NCBI GenBank assembly: GCA_002423615.1
Contig: DIKO01000098.1
Span: 26,661-90,660 of the forward strand
Direction of reading: 5' to 3'
DNA length: 64,000 bases
Source: Desulfobacteraceae bacterium UBA5616
Lineage (GTDB): Bacteria; Desulfobacterota; Desulfobacteria; Desulfobacterales; UBA5616
Positions within the stretch are counted from its first letter, which is position 1, and the number at the start of each line of letters is the position of its first letter. This document shows, piece after piece, positions 1 to 8,901 of this stretch. Position numbers and translations under genes: made by a program. The notes under the pieces are model-generated. The model saw only the letters and a program-made list of their open reading frames with translations. It made no database searches and had not been told where the DNA came from.

Positions 1-30
1 TCGGAGGTTCGAATCCTCCCGCCCCTGCCA
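1..30 (+). tRNA. 3' end of a tRNA gene (probably tRNA-Gln), cut by the window start
   Basis: The first 30 bases fold as the end of a tRNA: T-arm GGAGG-TTCGAAT-CCTCC, then a 7-base 3' acceptor strand, discriminator G and an encoded CCA at 28-30. The anticodon lies outside the window. Discriminator G fits glutamine, and tRNA-Gln directly before prs is a recurring order in delta-proteobacteria, so Gln is an inference from context. The tRNA class is sure; the identity is not. Confidence 0.8.
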
Positions 31-59
31 GACGAGACAACCGTTGAAGAATAACTAAA

Positions 60-998
60 ATGAATGAATTCAGAATATTTACGGGTAATTCCAATCCAGG
101 GCTTGCCACAAAAATTTGCCGGTACCTTGCCGTTCCCTTAGGAGACGCCAAGGTAAAAACCTTTAGTGATGGCGAAATTCAAATCGAAGTCCGGGAAAAC
201 GTAAGGGCGAAAGACATCTTTGTCATCCAGTCCACCTGTTGTCCGGTAAATGACAATCTGGTCGAACTGTTGCTGATGATCGACGGTTTCAGGAGGTCTT
301 CCGCCCAACGAATCACCGCGGTAATTCCCTATTACGGATATGCACGGCAGGATAAAAAAGTCGCCCCGCGAGTTCCCATCAGCGCAAAACTGGTCGCAAA
401 TCTGCTGACCATGGCAGGCGCAAACCGTGTGATCACCATGGATCTTCATGCCGGTCAGATCCAGGGTTTTTTTGATATTCCCGTGGACAATCTTTTTGCC
501 GCTCCTGTCATTCTGGACTACATCAAGACTATATTCAAAGACAACCTGGTGATTGTATCGCCGGATGCAGGGGGCGTGGAAAGAGCCAGGGCATTTGCCA
601 AACGATTAAGCGCCGGACTCGCCATTATCGATAAAAGAAGGGACGCCCCGAATCAGGCAAAGGCCATGGCCGTCATCGGCGATGTTTCAAACAAAATCGC
701 CATTATTCTGGATGATATGGTCGATACCGCAGGAACTTTAACCGAGGCGGCGGATGCGTTATCCAAACATGGCGCCGTCGAGATTCATGCATGCTGCTCC
801 CATGCCGTACTTTCAGGTCCAGCAATTGATCGCATCAAGAATTCATCCCTTCGGTCCGTTGTGGTATCCGACACCATACCCTTGAGAGCCGAGGCACTGA
901 ACTGCGATAAGTTCAAAGTGCTGACCATCTCGAAACTTATCGGAGAAGCTATTATCAGAAGTCATCGAGGCGACTCTGTAACTTCTTTATTTGTTTAA
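60..998 (+). CDS. prs: Ribose-phosphate pyrophosphokinase (PRPP synthetase)
   Basis: Makes 5-phosphoribosyl-1-pyrophosphate from ribose-5-phosphate and ATP, the precursor for purine, pyrimidine, NAD, histidine and tryptophan synthesis in the cytosol. The 312-residue length is normal for the family. Visible signatures are the N-terminal FTGNSNPGLA stretch, the DLHAGQIQGFFDIPVDNL segment in the middle, the SPDAGGVERA motif, and the PRPP-binding loop ILDDMVDTAGT near residue 220. It begins with ATG 29 bases after the tRNA. The Shine-Dalgarno sequence is weak, so it may share a transcript with upstream genes. It is followed closely by rplY and pth, a common bacterial order. Confidence 0.97.
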   Translation: MNEFRIFTGNSNPGLATKICRYLAVPLGDAKVKTFSDGEIQIEVRENVRAKDIFVIQSTCCPVNDNLVELLLMIDGFRRSSAQRITAVIPYYGYARQDKKVAPRVPISAKLVANLLTMAGANRVITMDLHAGQIQGFFDIPVDNLFAAPVILDYIKTIFKDNLVIVSPDAGGVERARAFAKRLSAGLAIIDKRRDAPNQAKAMAVIGDVSNKIAIILDDMVDTAGTLTEAADALSKHGAVEIHACCSHAVLSGPAIDRIKNSSLRSVVVSDTIPLRAEALNCDKFKVLTISKLIGEAIIRSHRGDSVTSLFV

Positions 999-1022
999 AT
1001 CGAACTTAGGAGGAAATAACCC

Positions 1023-1649
1023 TTGGAAATTATAGATCTTAATGCAAGCGTCAGATTAAAAACAGGCAACAGCCCGGCCCGTGCTCTGCGCCGGGCAGGA
1101 ATGCTTCCCGCAGTCCTCTATGGACCGGGGATAGATCCGGTATCCCTGACCATAGATGCCAAGGACTTAAAAAAGGCGCTTAAAAAAGGCAAAATCGGCC
1201 AGTCCCTGTTCAGTCTTAAGGTCGGAAACTGGGAAGGCTATACCAAAACCGTCATGATCAAGGAACTGCAGTCTCATCCATTGAACAATGCTTATATTCA
1301 CGCTGATTTTTATGAGATTGCCATGGATCGCAAGATCACCGTCAGTGTCCCGGTTATCGCGACCGGCAAATGCAGGGGTGTTGAAATGGGAGGGTTGCTT
1401 CAGGTAATCCGAAGGGAGCTTGAAATTACCTGTCTTCCCGGTCAAATTCCAGAATCCGTTATTCTTGATGTTTCGGATCTTGACATGGGTGATTCCATCC
1501 ATGTTGAGGATGTACCCCTGCCGGAGGGCGTCGAAATTCACATGGATGTCAATTTTACCATCATCACCGTCCTGGCACAGAAAATGGGCGAGGAAACCGG
1601 CGGGGAAGCACAGGCAGGTTCCGAAGAGGGTTCATCCGAAACCGCTTGA
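1023..1649 (+). CDS. rplY: 50S ribosomal protein L25, long (CTC/TL5) form
   Basis: Binds 5S rRNA in the large subunit. At 208 residues this is the long general-stress form: an N-terminal L25 beta-barrel (about 1-90), a C-terminal TL5 domain (about 95-185), and an acidic Gly/Glu/Ser-rich tail. The N-terminal pattern SPARALRRAGMLPAVLYG is typical. The start is TTG at 1023, chosen because AGGAGG lies seven to eight bases upstream and no better start is in frame. It lies 24 bases after prs and is probably co-transcribed with it and with pth. Confidence 0.95.
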   Translation: MEIIDLNASVRLKTGNSPARALRRAGMLPAVLYGPGIDPVSLTIDAKDLKKALKKGKIGQSLFSLKVGNWEGYTKTVMIKELQSHPLNNAYIHADFYEIAMDRKITVSVPVIATGKCRGVEMGGLLQVIRRELEITCLPGQIPESVILDVSDLDMGDSIHVEDVPLPEGVEIHMDVNFTIITVLAQKMGEETGGEAQAGSEEGSSETA

Positions 1650-1775
1650 TTTAAATGATCACCGGCCTTGTACTTCCGGGAACCGGGAATGGTGTTCTTT
1701 GGCAGGATTATTCAGATGATGGACGCTTTCGATGTTTCGAAAATTTGCGTTTAAAACGGGGTATCAGGTCAATCA

Positions 1776-2372
1776 ATGACGGGAAATAGGATCGGGTTGA
1801 TTATCGGTCTTGGAAACCCCGGAGATCGCTATCAAACAACCCGCCATAACATTGGCTTTATGGTGCTTGATAAAATCGCCGTGGATCATGACATTCCGGT
1901 GAATAAAATGAAGTTTAACGCCGATTACGGAAAAGGCGAAATTGATGGTATTGATGTCATTTTGGTAAAGCCCATGACATTTATGAACAAAAGCGGGATT
2001 TCGGTTGCCCGGTTTGCCAATTTTTTCAAAGTGTCAAATAAAGATATGTTGGTTATCCATGATGACATAGACCTTGAGTTCGGAAGAATAAAAATCAAAG
2101 AGAAGGGAGGGGATGGCGGTCATAAAGGAGTAAAATCAATTTTGGACGCCCTTGGAAGCGATGAGTTCTGTCGGCTCAGATTGGGTGTCGGGCGTTCCGC
2201 GCATCAGATCGACGTTTCGGACCATGTTTTAGGGATATTCAACCCGGAAGAACGGAAACTGATGGACCGTTTCATTGAACATGCGGGGAATGCGGTTGTT
2301 ACAATTCTTTGTCAGGGGACAAAGGAAGGAATGAATCGTTTTAATAACCGGAAAATCGATATTTCAAGTTAA
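1776..2372 (+). CDS. pth: Peptidyl-tRNA hydrolase
   Basis: Cleaves peptidyl-tRNA released from stalled ribosomes so that tRNA is recycled. The 198-residue length fits the family. The N-terminal motif GLGNPGDRYQTTRHNIGF carries the catalytic His and the substrate-contacting Asn; further family motifs are KPMTFMNKSG and the HDDIDLEFG region with the catalytic Asp. The GGDGGHKG loop is also present. It follows rplY after 126 bases and precedes hppA by 17 bases, so it may be the middle gene of a prs-rplY-pth-hppA transcript. Confidence 0.96.
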   Translation: MTGNRIGLIIGLGNPGDRYQTTRHNIGFMVLDKIAVDHDIPVNKMKFNADYGKGEIDGIDVILVKPMTFMNKSGISVARFANFFKVSNKDMLVIHDDIDLEFGRIKIKEKGGDGGHKGVKSILDALGSDEFCRLRLGVGRSAHQIDVSDHVLGIFNPEERKLMDRFIEHAGNAVVTILCQGTKEGMNRFNNRKIDISS

Positions 2373-2389
2373 CAACAATGGAGGTGTGA

Positions 2390-4402
2390 ATGGAAGCTGT
2401 AATTAATAATTTACCACTGGTTTGCACACTGGTGGGTGTTGTTGGTGTAATTTTTGCGATTCTCCTTGCAGGCGTCGTAAAAAGCGCCCCTGCTGGAGAC
2501 GCAAGAATGGGAGAAATCGCCGCAGCCATTAAAGAAGGGGCAATCGCTTACCTGAACCGTCAGGGGAAATCCGTCGGAGTGGCCGGCGCCATCATTTTTA
2601 TCATCATTTTTCCCACATTGGGTGTAAAATCCGCAGTTGGTTTTCTTTTGGGAGCCGCCGCATCCTATGCCGCCGGCTATATCGGCATGCGCGTCTCCGT
2701 CATCGCAAACGTCAGAACCGCCGAAGCTTCCAAAAAGGGACTTGCGGCAGGTTTGGCCCTGGCCTTCAAAGGCGGATCTGTTACCGGCATGATGGTTGCC
2801 GGTCTCGCATTGACTGCCGTCGCCGGGTTTTATACAGTAACCCATGATGTTATGGCCCTCGTCGCTTTGGGATTCGGTGGAAGTTTAATTTCCATTTTTG
2901 CCCGTCTTGGAGGCGGTATCTTTACCAAAGGCGCCGATGTCGGAGCTGACCTTGTGGGTAAGGTCGAAGCCGGCATTCCCGAAGACGACCCCCGAAACCC
3001 CGCTGTTATTGCCGACAACGTGGGGGATAATGTGGGTGACTGTGCCGGTATGGCCGCCGATCTTTTCGAAACCTATGCTGTTACCGCTGTTGCCGCCATG
3101 CTGATCGGTCATCTGCTTTTCAAAGATGTTAAAATTGCCACTGAGTTTCCTCTTGCGCTGGGTGCCATCTCCATTATCGCTTCCATCATCGGCGTCTTTT
3201 TCGTACGCCTCGGCAAGAGCGAATACATCATGGGCGCGCTGTATAAAGGGATGTTCGGAGCAGCCATCATCGCCGGCATCGCTTTTTATTTCGCATGCAA
3301 CAAACTCATGGTCGGCATCGGAGAACTTACGCCGATGAATATTTTCTACTGCACCCTGGTCGGCCTTGTTCTGACCGTTCTCATTGTCATCATAACCGAA
3401 TATTATACCGGAAAATACGCACCCGTTAAATCCATTGCCGATGCCTCTACCACCGGCCATGGAACAAATATCATCGCAGGCCTCGCCGTCAGCATGCAGT
3501 CCACTGCCGCTCCGGTTCTGACCATCTGTGCCGGAATTTATGTGGCTTTCACTCTCGGCGGACTTTACGGCATTGCAATGGCCGCTATGTCCATGCTCTC
3601 CATGACCGGTATGGTCATCGCCATCGATGCGTACGGCCCCATCACCGACAACGCCGGCGGTATTGCTGAAATGGCCGAAATGGACCAAAGCGTCCGTGAC
3701 GTGACCGATCCTCTGGATGCAGTCGGAAACACCACAAAAGCAGTCACCAAAGGTTACGCCATTGGATCCGCGGGTCTGGCTTCTCTGGTTCTGTTTGCTT
3801 GTTACGTGTATGAATTTCAGATTCAGGGCGGACAGGAAACTGCCATTCGTTTCGATCTGTCCGATGTAAACGTTATTATCGGTCTTTTCATCGGTGGTCT
3901 GTTGCCGTACCTGTTCGCATCCATCGCCATGAAAGCGGTTGGAAATGCAGGTGGCGCCGTTGTTGAGGAAGTTCGGCGTCAATTCCGCGAAATCCCTGGA
4001 ATTATGGAAGGAACCGCAAAACCCAATTACGGCGCATGTGTCGATATCGTTACCAAATTCGCCTTAAAGGAAATGATGGTTCCGGCATTGCTTCCGGTTA
4101 TCGCTCCCTTACTGGTGGGCTTTCTCCTTGGCAAAGTCGCACTGGGCGGCCTGCTGATCGGCAGCATCGTGACGGGTATTTTTGTTGCTATTTCGATGAC
4201 CACCGGCGGTGCGGCATGGGATAATGCCAAAAAATATATCGAAGACGGCAACCTGGGCGGCAAGGGCAGCGACGCCCACAAGGCTGCAGTTACAGGCGAT
4301 ACCGTTGGTGACCCGTACAAAGACACCGCGGGTCCGGCTGTAAACCCGATGATCAAGATATTAAACGTCGTAGCCCTTTTGATGGTACCCTTTCTGATGT
4401 AA
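2390..4402 (+). CDS. hppA: Membrane-bound proton-translocating pyrophosphatase, K+-independent type
   Basis: An integral membrane pump that couples PPi hydrolysis to ion export across the cytoplasmic membrane. The 670-residue length and many hydrophobic segments fit the family. The PPi/Mg site is intact: GGIFTKGADVGADLVGKVE followed by EDDPRNPAVIADNVGDNVGDCAG (about 183-222), and a second acidic set near the C-terminus (GDTVGDPYKDTAGPA). The motif GNTTKAVTKG has Lys where K+-dependent enzymes have Ala, the known marker of the K+-independent H+-pumping class. ATG is preceded by GGAGGTGTGA. A strong terminator follows. In sulfate reducers PPi is produced by sulfate activation, so an energy-saving role is likely (inference). 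Confidence 0.96.
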   Translation: MEAVINNLPLVCTLVGVVGVIFAILLAGVVKSAPAGDARMGEIAAAIKEGAIAYLNRQGKSVGVAGAIIFIIIFPTLGVKSAVGFLLGAAASYAAGYIGMRVSVIANVRTAEASKKGLAAGLALAFKGGSVTGMMVAGLALTAVAGFYTVTHDVMALVALGFGGSLISIFARLGGGIFTKGADVGADLVGKVEAGIPEDDPRNPAVIADNVGDNVGDCAGMAADLFETYAVTAVAAMLIGHLLFKDVKIATEFPLALGAISIIASIIGVFFVRLGKSEYIMGALYKGMFGAAIIAGIAFYFACNKLMVGIGELTPMNIFYCTLVGLVLTVLIVIITEYYTGKYAPVKSIADASTTGHGTNIIAGLAVSMQSTAAPVLTICAGIYVAFTLGGLYGIAMAAMSMLSMTGMVIAIDAYGPITDNAGGIAEMAEMDQSVRDVTDPLDAVGNTTKAVTKGYAIGSAGLASLVLFACYVYEFQIQGGQETAIRFDLSDVNVIIGLFIGGLLPYLFASIAMKAVGNAGGAVVEEVRRQFREIPGIMEGTAKPNYGACVDIVTKFALKEMMVPALLPVIAPLLVGFLLGKVALGGLLIGSIVTGIFVAISMTTGGAAWDNAKKYIEDGNLGGKGSDAHKAAVTGDTVGDPYKDTAGPAVNPMIKILNVVALLMVPFLM

Positions 4403-4432
4403 ATCATTAATACCATCAATAATTGATCATTC

Positions 4433-4468
4433 AAAAAAGGATTAGCGCTTCGGCGCTAATCCTTTTTT
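4433..4468 (+). terminator. Intrinsic terminator after hppA
   Basis: A perfect 16-bp inverted repeat (arms 4433-4448 and 4453-4468) closes a TTCG tetraloop on a C-G pair; the 3' arm ends in six T's. This is a near-ideal rho-independent terminator. Because the 5' arm starts with six A's it could also act from the other strand. It marks the end of the prs-rplY-pth-hppA unit. Confidence 0.9.
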
Positions 4469-4654
4469 ATTGATAATTTTTCATTGATGTGGTAAAAAAT
4501 TATTTTGTATTTATTGTAAACGATTTCCTGAAATCGTCCTGCCGGAATTGGTCCGGCGCCCTCTGTTTTTCAAGGATTTACCCCTTAGCAGGGAGGAAAC
4601 GGTCAATAAGTTTCAATTTGTTTTTATGCGCGTTAACATTAACTTGGTGTTGCA

Positions 4655-5212
4655 ATGGAAAAGAAAAAATTAAAGGAACAGATTCAACTGCCTGAAACAA
4701 AGGACCACGGCTTTAAAATCGGCGATCTGGCGGTTTACCCGGCCCACGGTGTCGGTCGGATTGAATCGATTGAACTTCGTATGATCAATGGAGAAACTCA
4801 CGAATTTTATATCATGAAAATTCTTGAGAACAACATGGTCATCATGATCCCCACCAGAAATATCAAGTCCGTGGGCTTACGGGATATCATTGACAAAGAT
4901 GAGATTCCCGATGTTTATGAAGTCATGAAAAGCACAGACAAGGATGCCATTCCTGAATCTCAGACATGGAATCGACGTTATCGTGAATACATGGACAAGA
5001 TCAAAACAGGGTCTTTGTATGACGTTGCCGCAGTTTTCAGGGATCTTTCCCTGCTGAAGTTATCCAAGGATTTATCCTTCGGCGAAAGAAAGCTTTATGA
5101 TACAGCCCAAATTTTGTTGGTGAAAGAACTTTCAACGGCTAAAAATACTGATGAAGCTACCATTGAATCTGAACTCGAATCCATCTTCCTTTCTGTAACC
5201 ACCAACAATTAA
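4655..5212 (+). CDS. CarD/CdnL-family transcription regulator
   Basis: CarD-type proteins bind the RNA polymerase beta subunit through an N-terminal Tudor-like domain and contact promoter DNA with a C-terminal helical domain, stabilising open complexes. Here the N-terminal domain is at about 20-80, with the family signature FKIGDLAVYPAHGVGRIESIE, and a helical C-terminal part runs from about 85 to 170 (WNRRYREYMDKIKTGSLYDVAAVFRDL). The 185-residue length is typical. No strong Shine-Dalgarno sequence precedes the ATG. rluD follows after 14 bases and is likely co-transcribed. Confidence 0.92.
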   Translation: MEKKKLKEQIQLPETKDHGFKIGDLAVYPAHGVGRIESIELRMINGETHEFYIMKILENNMVIMIPTRNIKSVGLRDIIDKDEIPDVYEVMKSTDKDAIPESQTWNRRYREYMDKIKTGSLYDVAAVFRDLSLLKLSKDLSFGERKLYDTAQILLVKELSTAKNTDEATIESELESIFLSVTTNN

Positions 5213-5226
5213 ACCATTCTTGCCAT

Positions 5227-6189
5227 ATGAAAAAGCTGGAGGCTTTCTCCTTCTGTGTCGATAAATCCGATACGGGAAAGCGTTTGGATGCGTACATCCA
5301 TGAACGGGTAAATAATTACTCGCGGTCTTTGATTTCACAACTGATCAGGGATAAACATGTTTCCGTATCCGGTGAAGCCCGGAAACCCGGATACAGGGTA
5401 AAATCAGGAGATCACATCGCCGTTGAAATTCCCCATGCCAAGGCATCTGTTTTTCTTCCCGAACCCATGGATTTAAGTGTAATATACGAAGACGAGTGCA
5501 TCATTGTTATTGATAAACCGCCCGGACTCGTGGTTCATCCAGCGCCGGGCCATTTTTCCGGAACCCTTGTCAATGGTCTTTTGCACCATTGCCCTGACTT
5601 GAAAGGCATCAGCGGGGAGATTCGTCCTGGAATCGTTCACCGACTTGATAAAGATACATCCGGCGTCATCGTCTGTGCCAAAGACGGTATGAGCCAGTTG
5701 GATCTCGCGAGGCAGTTTAAAGCAAGAATTGTCAGGAAAGAATATATCGCCCTGGTTTTGGGAGAATTAAAGGCGGATTCGGGAAAAATGGATCAACCCA
5801 TCGGAAGGCATCCGTCCGACCGTAAGAAAATGTCAACGAGAAGTAAAAGCTCAAGAATTGCCGAAACCCATTGGACTATCATTGACCGTTTCAACGGCTT
5901 TTCTCTGGTCCGGGTGGACCTTAAAACCGGACGCACCCACCAGATTCGGGTCCATTTCGCCGCCGCAGGGCATCCGATTGTGGGTGATGCGGTTTATAGC
6001 GGCAAAAAAACCCAAAGGAGTGCCCTCACGGAGATATCCCGTTTGGTTTCAACCGTAACCCGACAGATGCTTCATGCAAAAAGCCTGAGGATCACCCACC
6101 CGAAAACCAGAGAGCCGATCTCATTTGAGGCGCCTCTCCCCAACGACCTGGTCGATTTGATCGATCAATTAAAATCAGCCGGGACTTAA
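5227..6189 (+). CDS. rluD: RluD-family 23S rRNA pseudouridine synthase
   Basis: Isomerises uridines to pseudouridine in large-subunit rRNA. The 320-residue protein has an N-terminal S4 RNA-binding domain (about 14-75) and a catalytic domain with the RluA/RluD motif GIVHRLDKDTSGV, which contains the catalytic Asp, followed by LKTGRTHQIRVHFA. By family precedent the targets would be the helix 69 uridines, but RluC/RluD paralogues cannot be separated by eye. It is the second gene of a carD-rluD pair and converges on the rnf operon only 11 bases away. Confidence 0.92.
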   Translation: MKKLEAFSFCVDKSDTGKRLDAYIHERVNNYSRSLISQLIRDKHVSVSGEARKPGYRVKSGDHIAVEIPHAKASVFLPEPMDLSVIYEDECIIVIDKPPGLVVHPAPGHFSGTLVNGLLHHCPDLKGISGEIRPGIVHRLDKDTSGVIVCAKDGMSQLDLARQFKARIVRKEYIALVLGELKADSGKMDQPIGRHPSDRKKMSTRSKSSRIAETHWTIIDRFNGFSLVRVDLKTGRTHQIRVHFAAAGHPIVGDAVYSGKKTQRSALTEISRLVSTVTRQMLHAKSLRITHPKTREPISFEAPLPNDLVDLIDQLKSAGT

Positions 6190-6200
6190 TTGCAAGGTGG

Positions 6201-8282
6201 TCAGGCATCCTTGTTATAACAGAGTCGGCAGCAGGATAAGCAACGATTGGACTCAGATAGAGCATCCTGTTCCTGAATGACCAGATCAGATTCCGCAAAA
6301 CTCCTGATTCGATCTTCTACCGGAAGTTCCGGCATTGGAGTCCGCTTCGTCTTTTTTACGCCGGGGACCATTTCAAACAGCGATTCCGGAATATGCTTCT
6401 TCCGTAATGACTTTGTAACCGGGGCCACTTCCTCTCCTGAAAGATACCGATGAATTGACCTCGCGGCCCGCCTTCCGCCCCCGATGGCTTCTACAACGAG
6501 AGATGCGCCCGTGGCTGCGTCGCCACCGGTAAAGATATAGGGAATATTGGCCTGAAGCACTTCCGGGTCGTTGTCGATGGTTTTCCATCGGGTGATATTC
6601 AGGTCTCTGATGCGTTTGCCCTCATCGGTAAATGAAACATCCGGTCCTTGTCCGATTGCCGTAACCAGCATATCAATGTCGAGCCTTGTTTCAGACCCTT
6701 CCACAGGTACCGGCCTTCGGCGTCCACTGGCATCGGGTTCCCCGAGTTCCATCTTCAGGTATTCGAGCTGGCTGACCCTTCCGTTTTCATCCCCGATAAC
6801 CTTGACAGGAGCGGCGAGAAAATGGAATTTGACGCCTTCGTGTTCTGCGGCAATGATCTCAACTTCATTGGCCGGCATCTCTTTCCGGGTTCGGCGATAA
6901 ACAATGGAAACTTCTTCGGCGCCAAGCCGGATCAGGGTTCGAACACAGTCGATGGCTGTGTTTCCACCGCCGACAACCGCACATTTTTTCCCGATATAAA
7001 TATTTTCTTTGCTGTCCCCTTGCTGTTTCCTGGCAAATCGGGTGAGAAAATCAATGCCGGTATAACAGCCTTCCAGATTTTCCCCTTCCACGCCGAGGCT
7101 ATAATCCTTCCAAGCCCCGATCCCCAGAAAAACAGCCTCGTAACCCGAGGCAATCAGAGAATTGATGGTGAAATCCGTCCCAAGTTTGACATTCAGCTGG
7201 GTCTTGACGCCCAGTCCCAGGATCCCGTCGATTTCCCATTGCAAAACCTCCTTGGGCAGGCGGTATTCCGGTATTCCATATCTCACCATCCCACCCAGTT
7301 TGGGCATCATATCAAAAATTGTAACATCATGTCCCAAGCGGCGCAGAAAATAAGCGCAGGTCAATCCAGCCGGACCGCCGCCGATCACGGCAACCTTTTT
7401 ACCGGTATCCGGCGCACAGGGGATGGGAATTCTTTTCCCGCTGTTCATTTCATAATCGGCGACAAAACGTTTTAACTGGTTGATGGAAACGGCCTCATCA
7501 TCTTCAATTCCCCTTCGGCAATAATTCTCGCAGGGATGGGGACAAACGCGTCCGCAGGTCAACAACAGGGGATTTCTCTCACGGATCGTGTGAACCGCCC
7601 CCTCGTAATCGCCTTCACGAATCTGTGATATATATTTGGGTATATTGATTTCAGCGGGACATGTCTGTTGGCAGGGCGCCAATGGATCATCTTCCTGGTT
7701 GAAATGAAGAAGCCTATCCGACATGGTTCTCACGGTTATGATGGACTTGGGGCAGGCTTTTTCACAGGCGCCGCATCCCACGCATTTGACCTCATCGACA
7801 ACAGGATACCCGTCGGGTCCCATATGAACGGCATCAAAAGCGCACGCTTTGATGCAGTCGCCAAGCCCCATGCACCCCACCCGACAGGTGCGTTTTCCGC
7901 CATATACCAATGAAAGCGCCCGACAGCTGCCCACGCCGTTATAGAAATACTTGTCATCCGCACGAAATCCACCGAGGCATTCGTTTTGGGACACCGGGGC
8001 CTGGGCGCTTCCCGGATCCATTCCCATGATGGCCGCAACTTTTGCCGCGGATTCAGGTCCGCCCACGATACAAACGCCTGGCGATGCCTGCCCGCTTACG
8101 ACGGCCACTGCAGCGGCGGAACATCCGGCAAATCCGCATCCGCCGCAATTGGCGCCGGCGAGGGCAGATTCCACCTCAGCAATGCGTGGGTCTTCATAGA
8201 CATAAAACACTTTCGATGCCACGCTTAGTATTAAGCCGCAAACCGCTCCCAACCCGAGCATAAAAATTAAGGCCGTCAGCAC
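6201..8282 (-). CDS. rnfB: RnfB fused to a GltD-like FAD/NAD(P)H oxidoreductase
   Basis: The last gene of the rnf operon and about two to three times longer than ordinary RnfB. Residues 1-30 form the N-terminal membrane helix. Residues 46-71 hold the RnfB CGGCGFAGC cluster site, and 133-177 hold two ferredoxin-type [4Fe-4S] motifs (C133/137/143/147 and C167/170/173/177). From about 200 the protein is homologous to the glutamate synthase small subunit/NfnB family: cysteines C204/208/243/247/251/255, FAD motif GGGPAG (301-306), nucleotide motif GGGNTA (438-443) followed by VYRRTRKEMP, whose arginines normally contact the NADPH 2'-phosphate, FAD motif GGDAATGAS (586-594), and a C-terminal CLSCCRLC. 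Inferred role: passes electrons between ferredoxin or NAD(P)H and the membrane Rnf core on the cytoplasmic side. Confidence 0.93.
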   Translation of the reverse strand: MLTALIFMLGLGAVCGLILSVASKVFYVYEDPRIAEVESALAGANCGGCGFAGCSAAAVAVVSGQASPGVCIVGGPESAAKVAAIMGMDPGSAQAPVSQNECLGGFRADDKYFYNGVGSCRALSLVYGGKRTCRVGCMGLGDCIKACAFDAVHMGPDGYPVVDEVKCVGCGACEKACPKSIITVRTMSDRLLHFNQEDDPLAPCQQTCPAEINIPKYISQIREGDYEGAVHTIRERNPLLLTCGRVCPHPCENYCRRGIEDDEAVSINQLKRFVADYEMNSGKRIPIPCAPDTGKKVAVIGGGPAGLTCAYFLRRLGHDVTIFDMMPKLGGMVRYGIPEYRLPKEVLQWEIDGILGLGVKTQLNVKLGTDFTINSLIASGYEAVFLGIGAWKDYSLGVEGENLEGCYTGIDFLTRFARKQQGDSKENIYIGKKCAVVGGGNTAIDCVRTLIRLGAEEVSIVYRRTRKEMPANEVEIIAAEHEGVKFHFLAAPVKVIGDENGRVSQLEYLKMELGEPDASGRRRPVPVEGSETRLDIDMLVTAIGQGPDVSFTDEGKRIRDLNITRWKTIDNDPEVLQANIPYIFTGGDAATGASLVVEAIGGGRRAARSIHRYLSGEEVAPVTKSLRKKHIPESLFEMVPGVKKTKRTPMPELPVEDRIRSFAESDLVIQEQDALSESNRCLSCCRLCYNKDA

Positions 8283-8315
8283 GCAAACCTCCTTAAATCA
8301 AATAAAAATACCAAA

Positions 8316-8891
8316 CTAAACCATCCCTTTGAAAGCCAAAAATGCCAGAGAAAGAATCCCGGCTGTTATCAATCCGATGGAGGTGTCCTGTAATGGTTTC
8401 GGGACTCTGGCCAAAAGGATGCGTTCCCGCACACCCGCAAAAAGGATCAGGGCAAGCCCGAAACCCGATGCATAGCTGAAGGAGGCCACCAATGCCTGCA
8501 TGAAGGTGTATTCCTCATTGATATTGATCAGGCAAACCCCCATTACCGCGCAGTTGGTAGTAATCAGGGGAAGGAAAATCCCGAGCCCGGCATACAGGGC
8601 CGGTATGCTTTTTTTCAGAAACATCTCCACGAACTGGACGAGGGAAGCGATGACCAGAATAAAGGCGATTGTCCTCAGGTACTCCAGACCGAATTTTTTC
8701 AGCATATAGGCATCGACCACCCATGTGATGACACCGGCTAAAACCAGCACGAACACAACGGCCATGGCCATGCCCACAGCGGTTTCCATTTTTTTGGATG
8801 TTCCCAGAAAAGGGCAGTTTCCCAGGTACTGGGCCAAGAGGATGTTGTTGATTAAAATGCAGCTAAGAGCTAAAAGGATGTATTCACCCAT
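8316..8891 (-). CDS. rnfA: Rnf complex subunit RnfA
   Basis: A polytopic membrane subunit of the ion-pumping ferredoxin:NAD oxidoreductase Rnf. It has six predicted membrane helices and the conserved cysteine motifs YLGNCPFLG (N-terminal) and TTNCAVMG (middle), which in structures of the family ligate an intramembrane [2Fe-2S] cluster with RnfE. The start is placed at ATG 8891 (MGEYILLALS...), because AGGAGAAGATCA lies just upstream; a start nine codons earlier is open but has no ribosome site. It sits 10 bases after rnfE. Confidence 0.95.
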   Translation of the reverse strand: MGEYILLALSCILINNILLAQYLGNCPFLGTSKKMETAVGMAMAVVFVLVLAGVITWVVDAYMLKKFGLEYLRTIAFILVIASLVQFVEMFLKKSIPALYAGLGIFLPLITTNCAVMGVCLININEEYTFMQALVASFSYASGFGLALILFAGVRERILLARVPKPLQDTSIGLITAGILSLAFLAFKGMV

Positions 8892-8901
8892 TGATCTTCT
8901 C

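Noticed and set aside
2885..3982. A 365-codon minus-strand frame opposite hppA
   Set aside because: Antisense of the pyrophosphatase; composition is Gly/Asp/His-rich with no family motif and no ribosome site.
4489..4695. A 68-codon frame overlapping the start of carD
   Set aside because: No ribosome site, no family, and the overlap with carD in a different frame suggests a chance frame; the gap 4469-4654 shows only a weak TTGATA/TAAAAA promoter-like pair.
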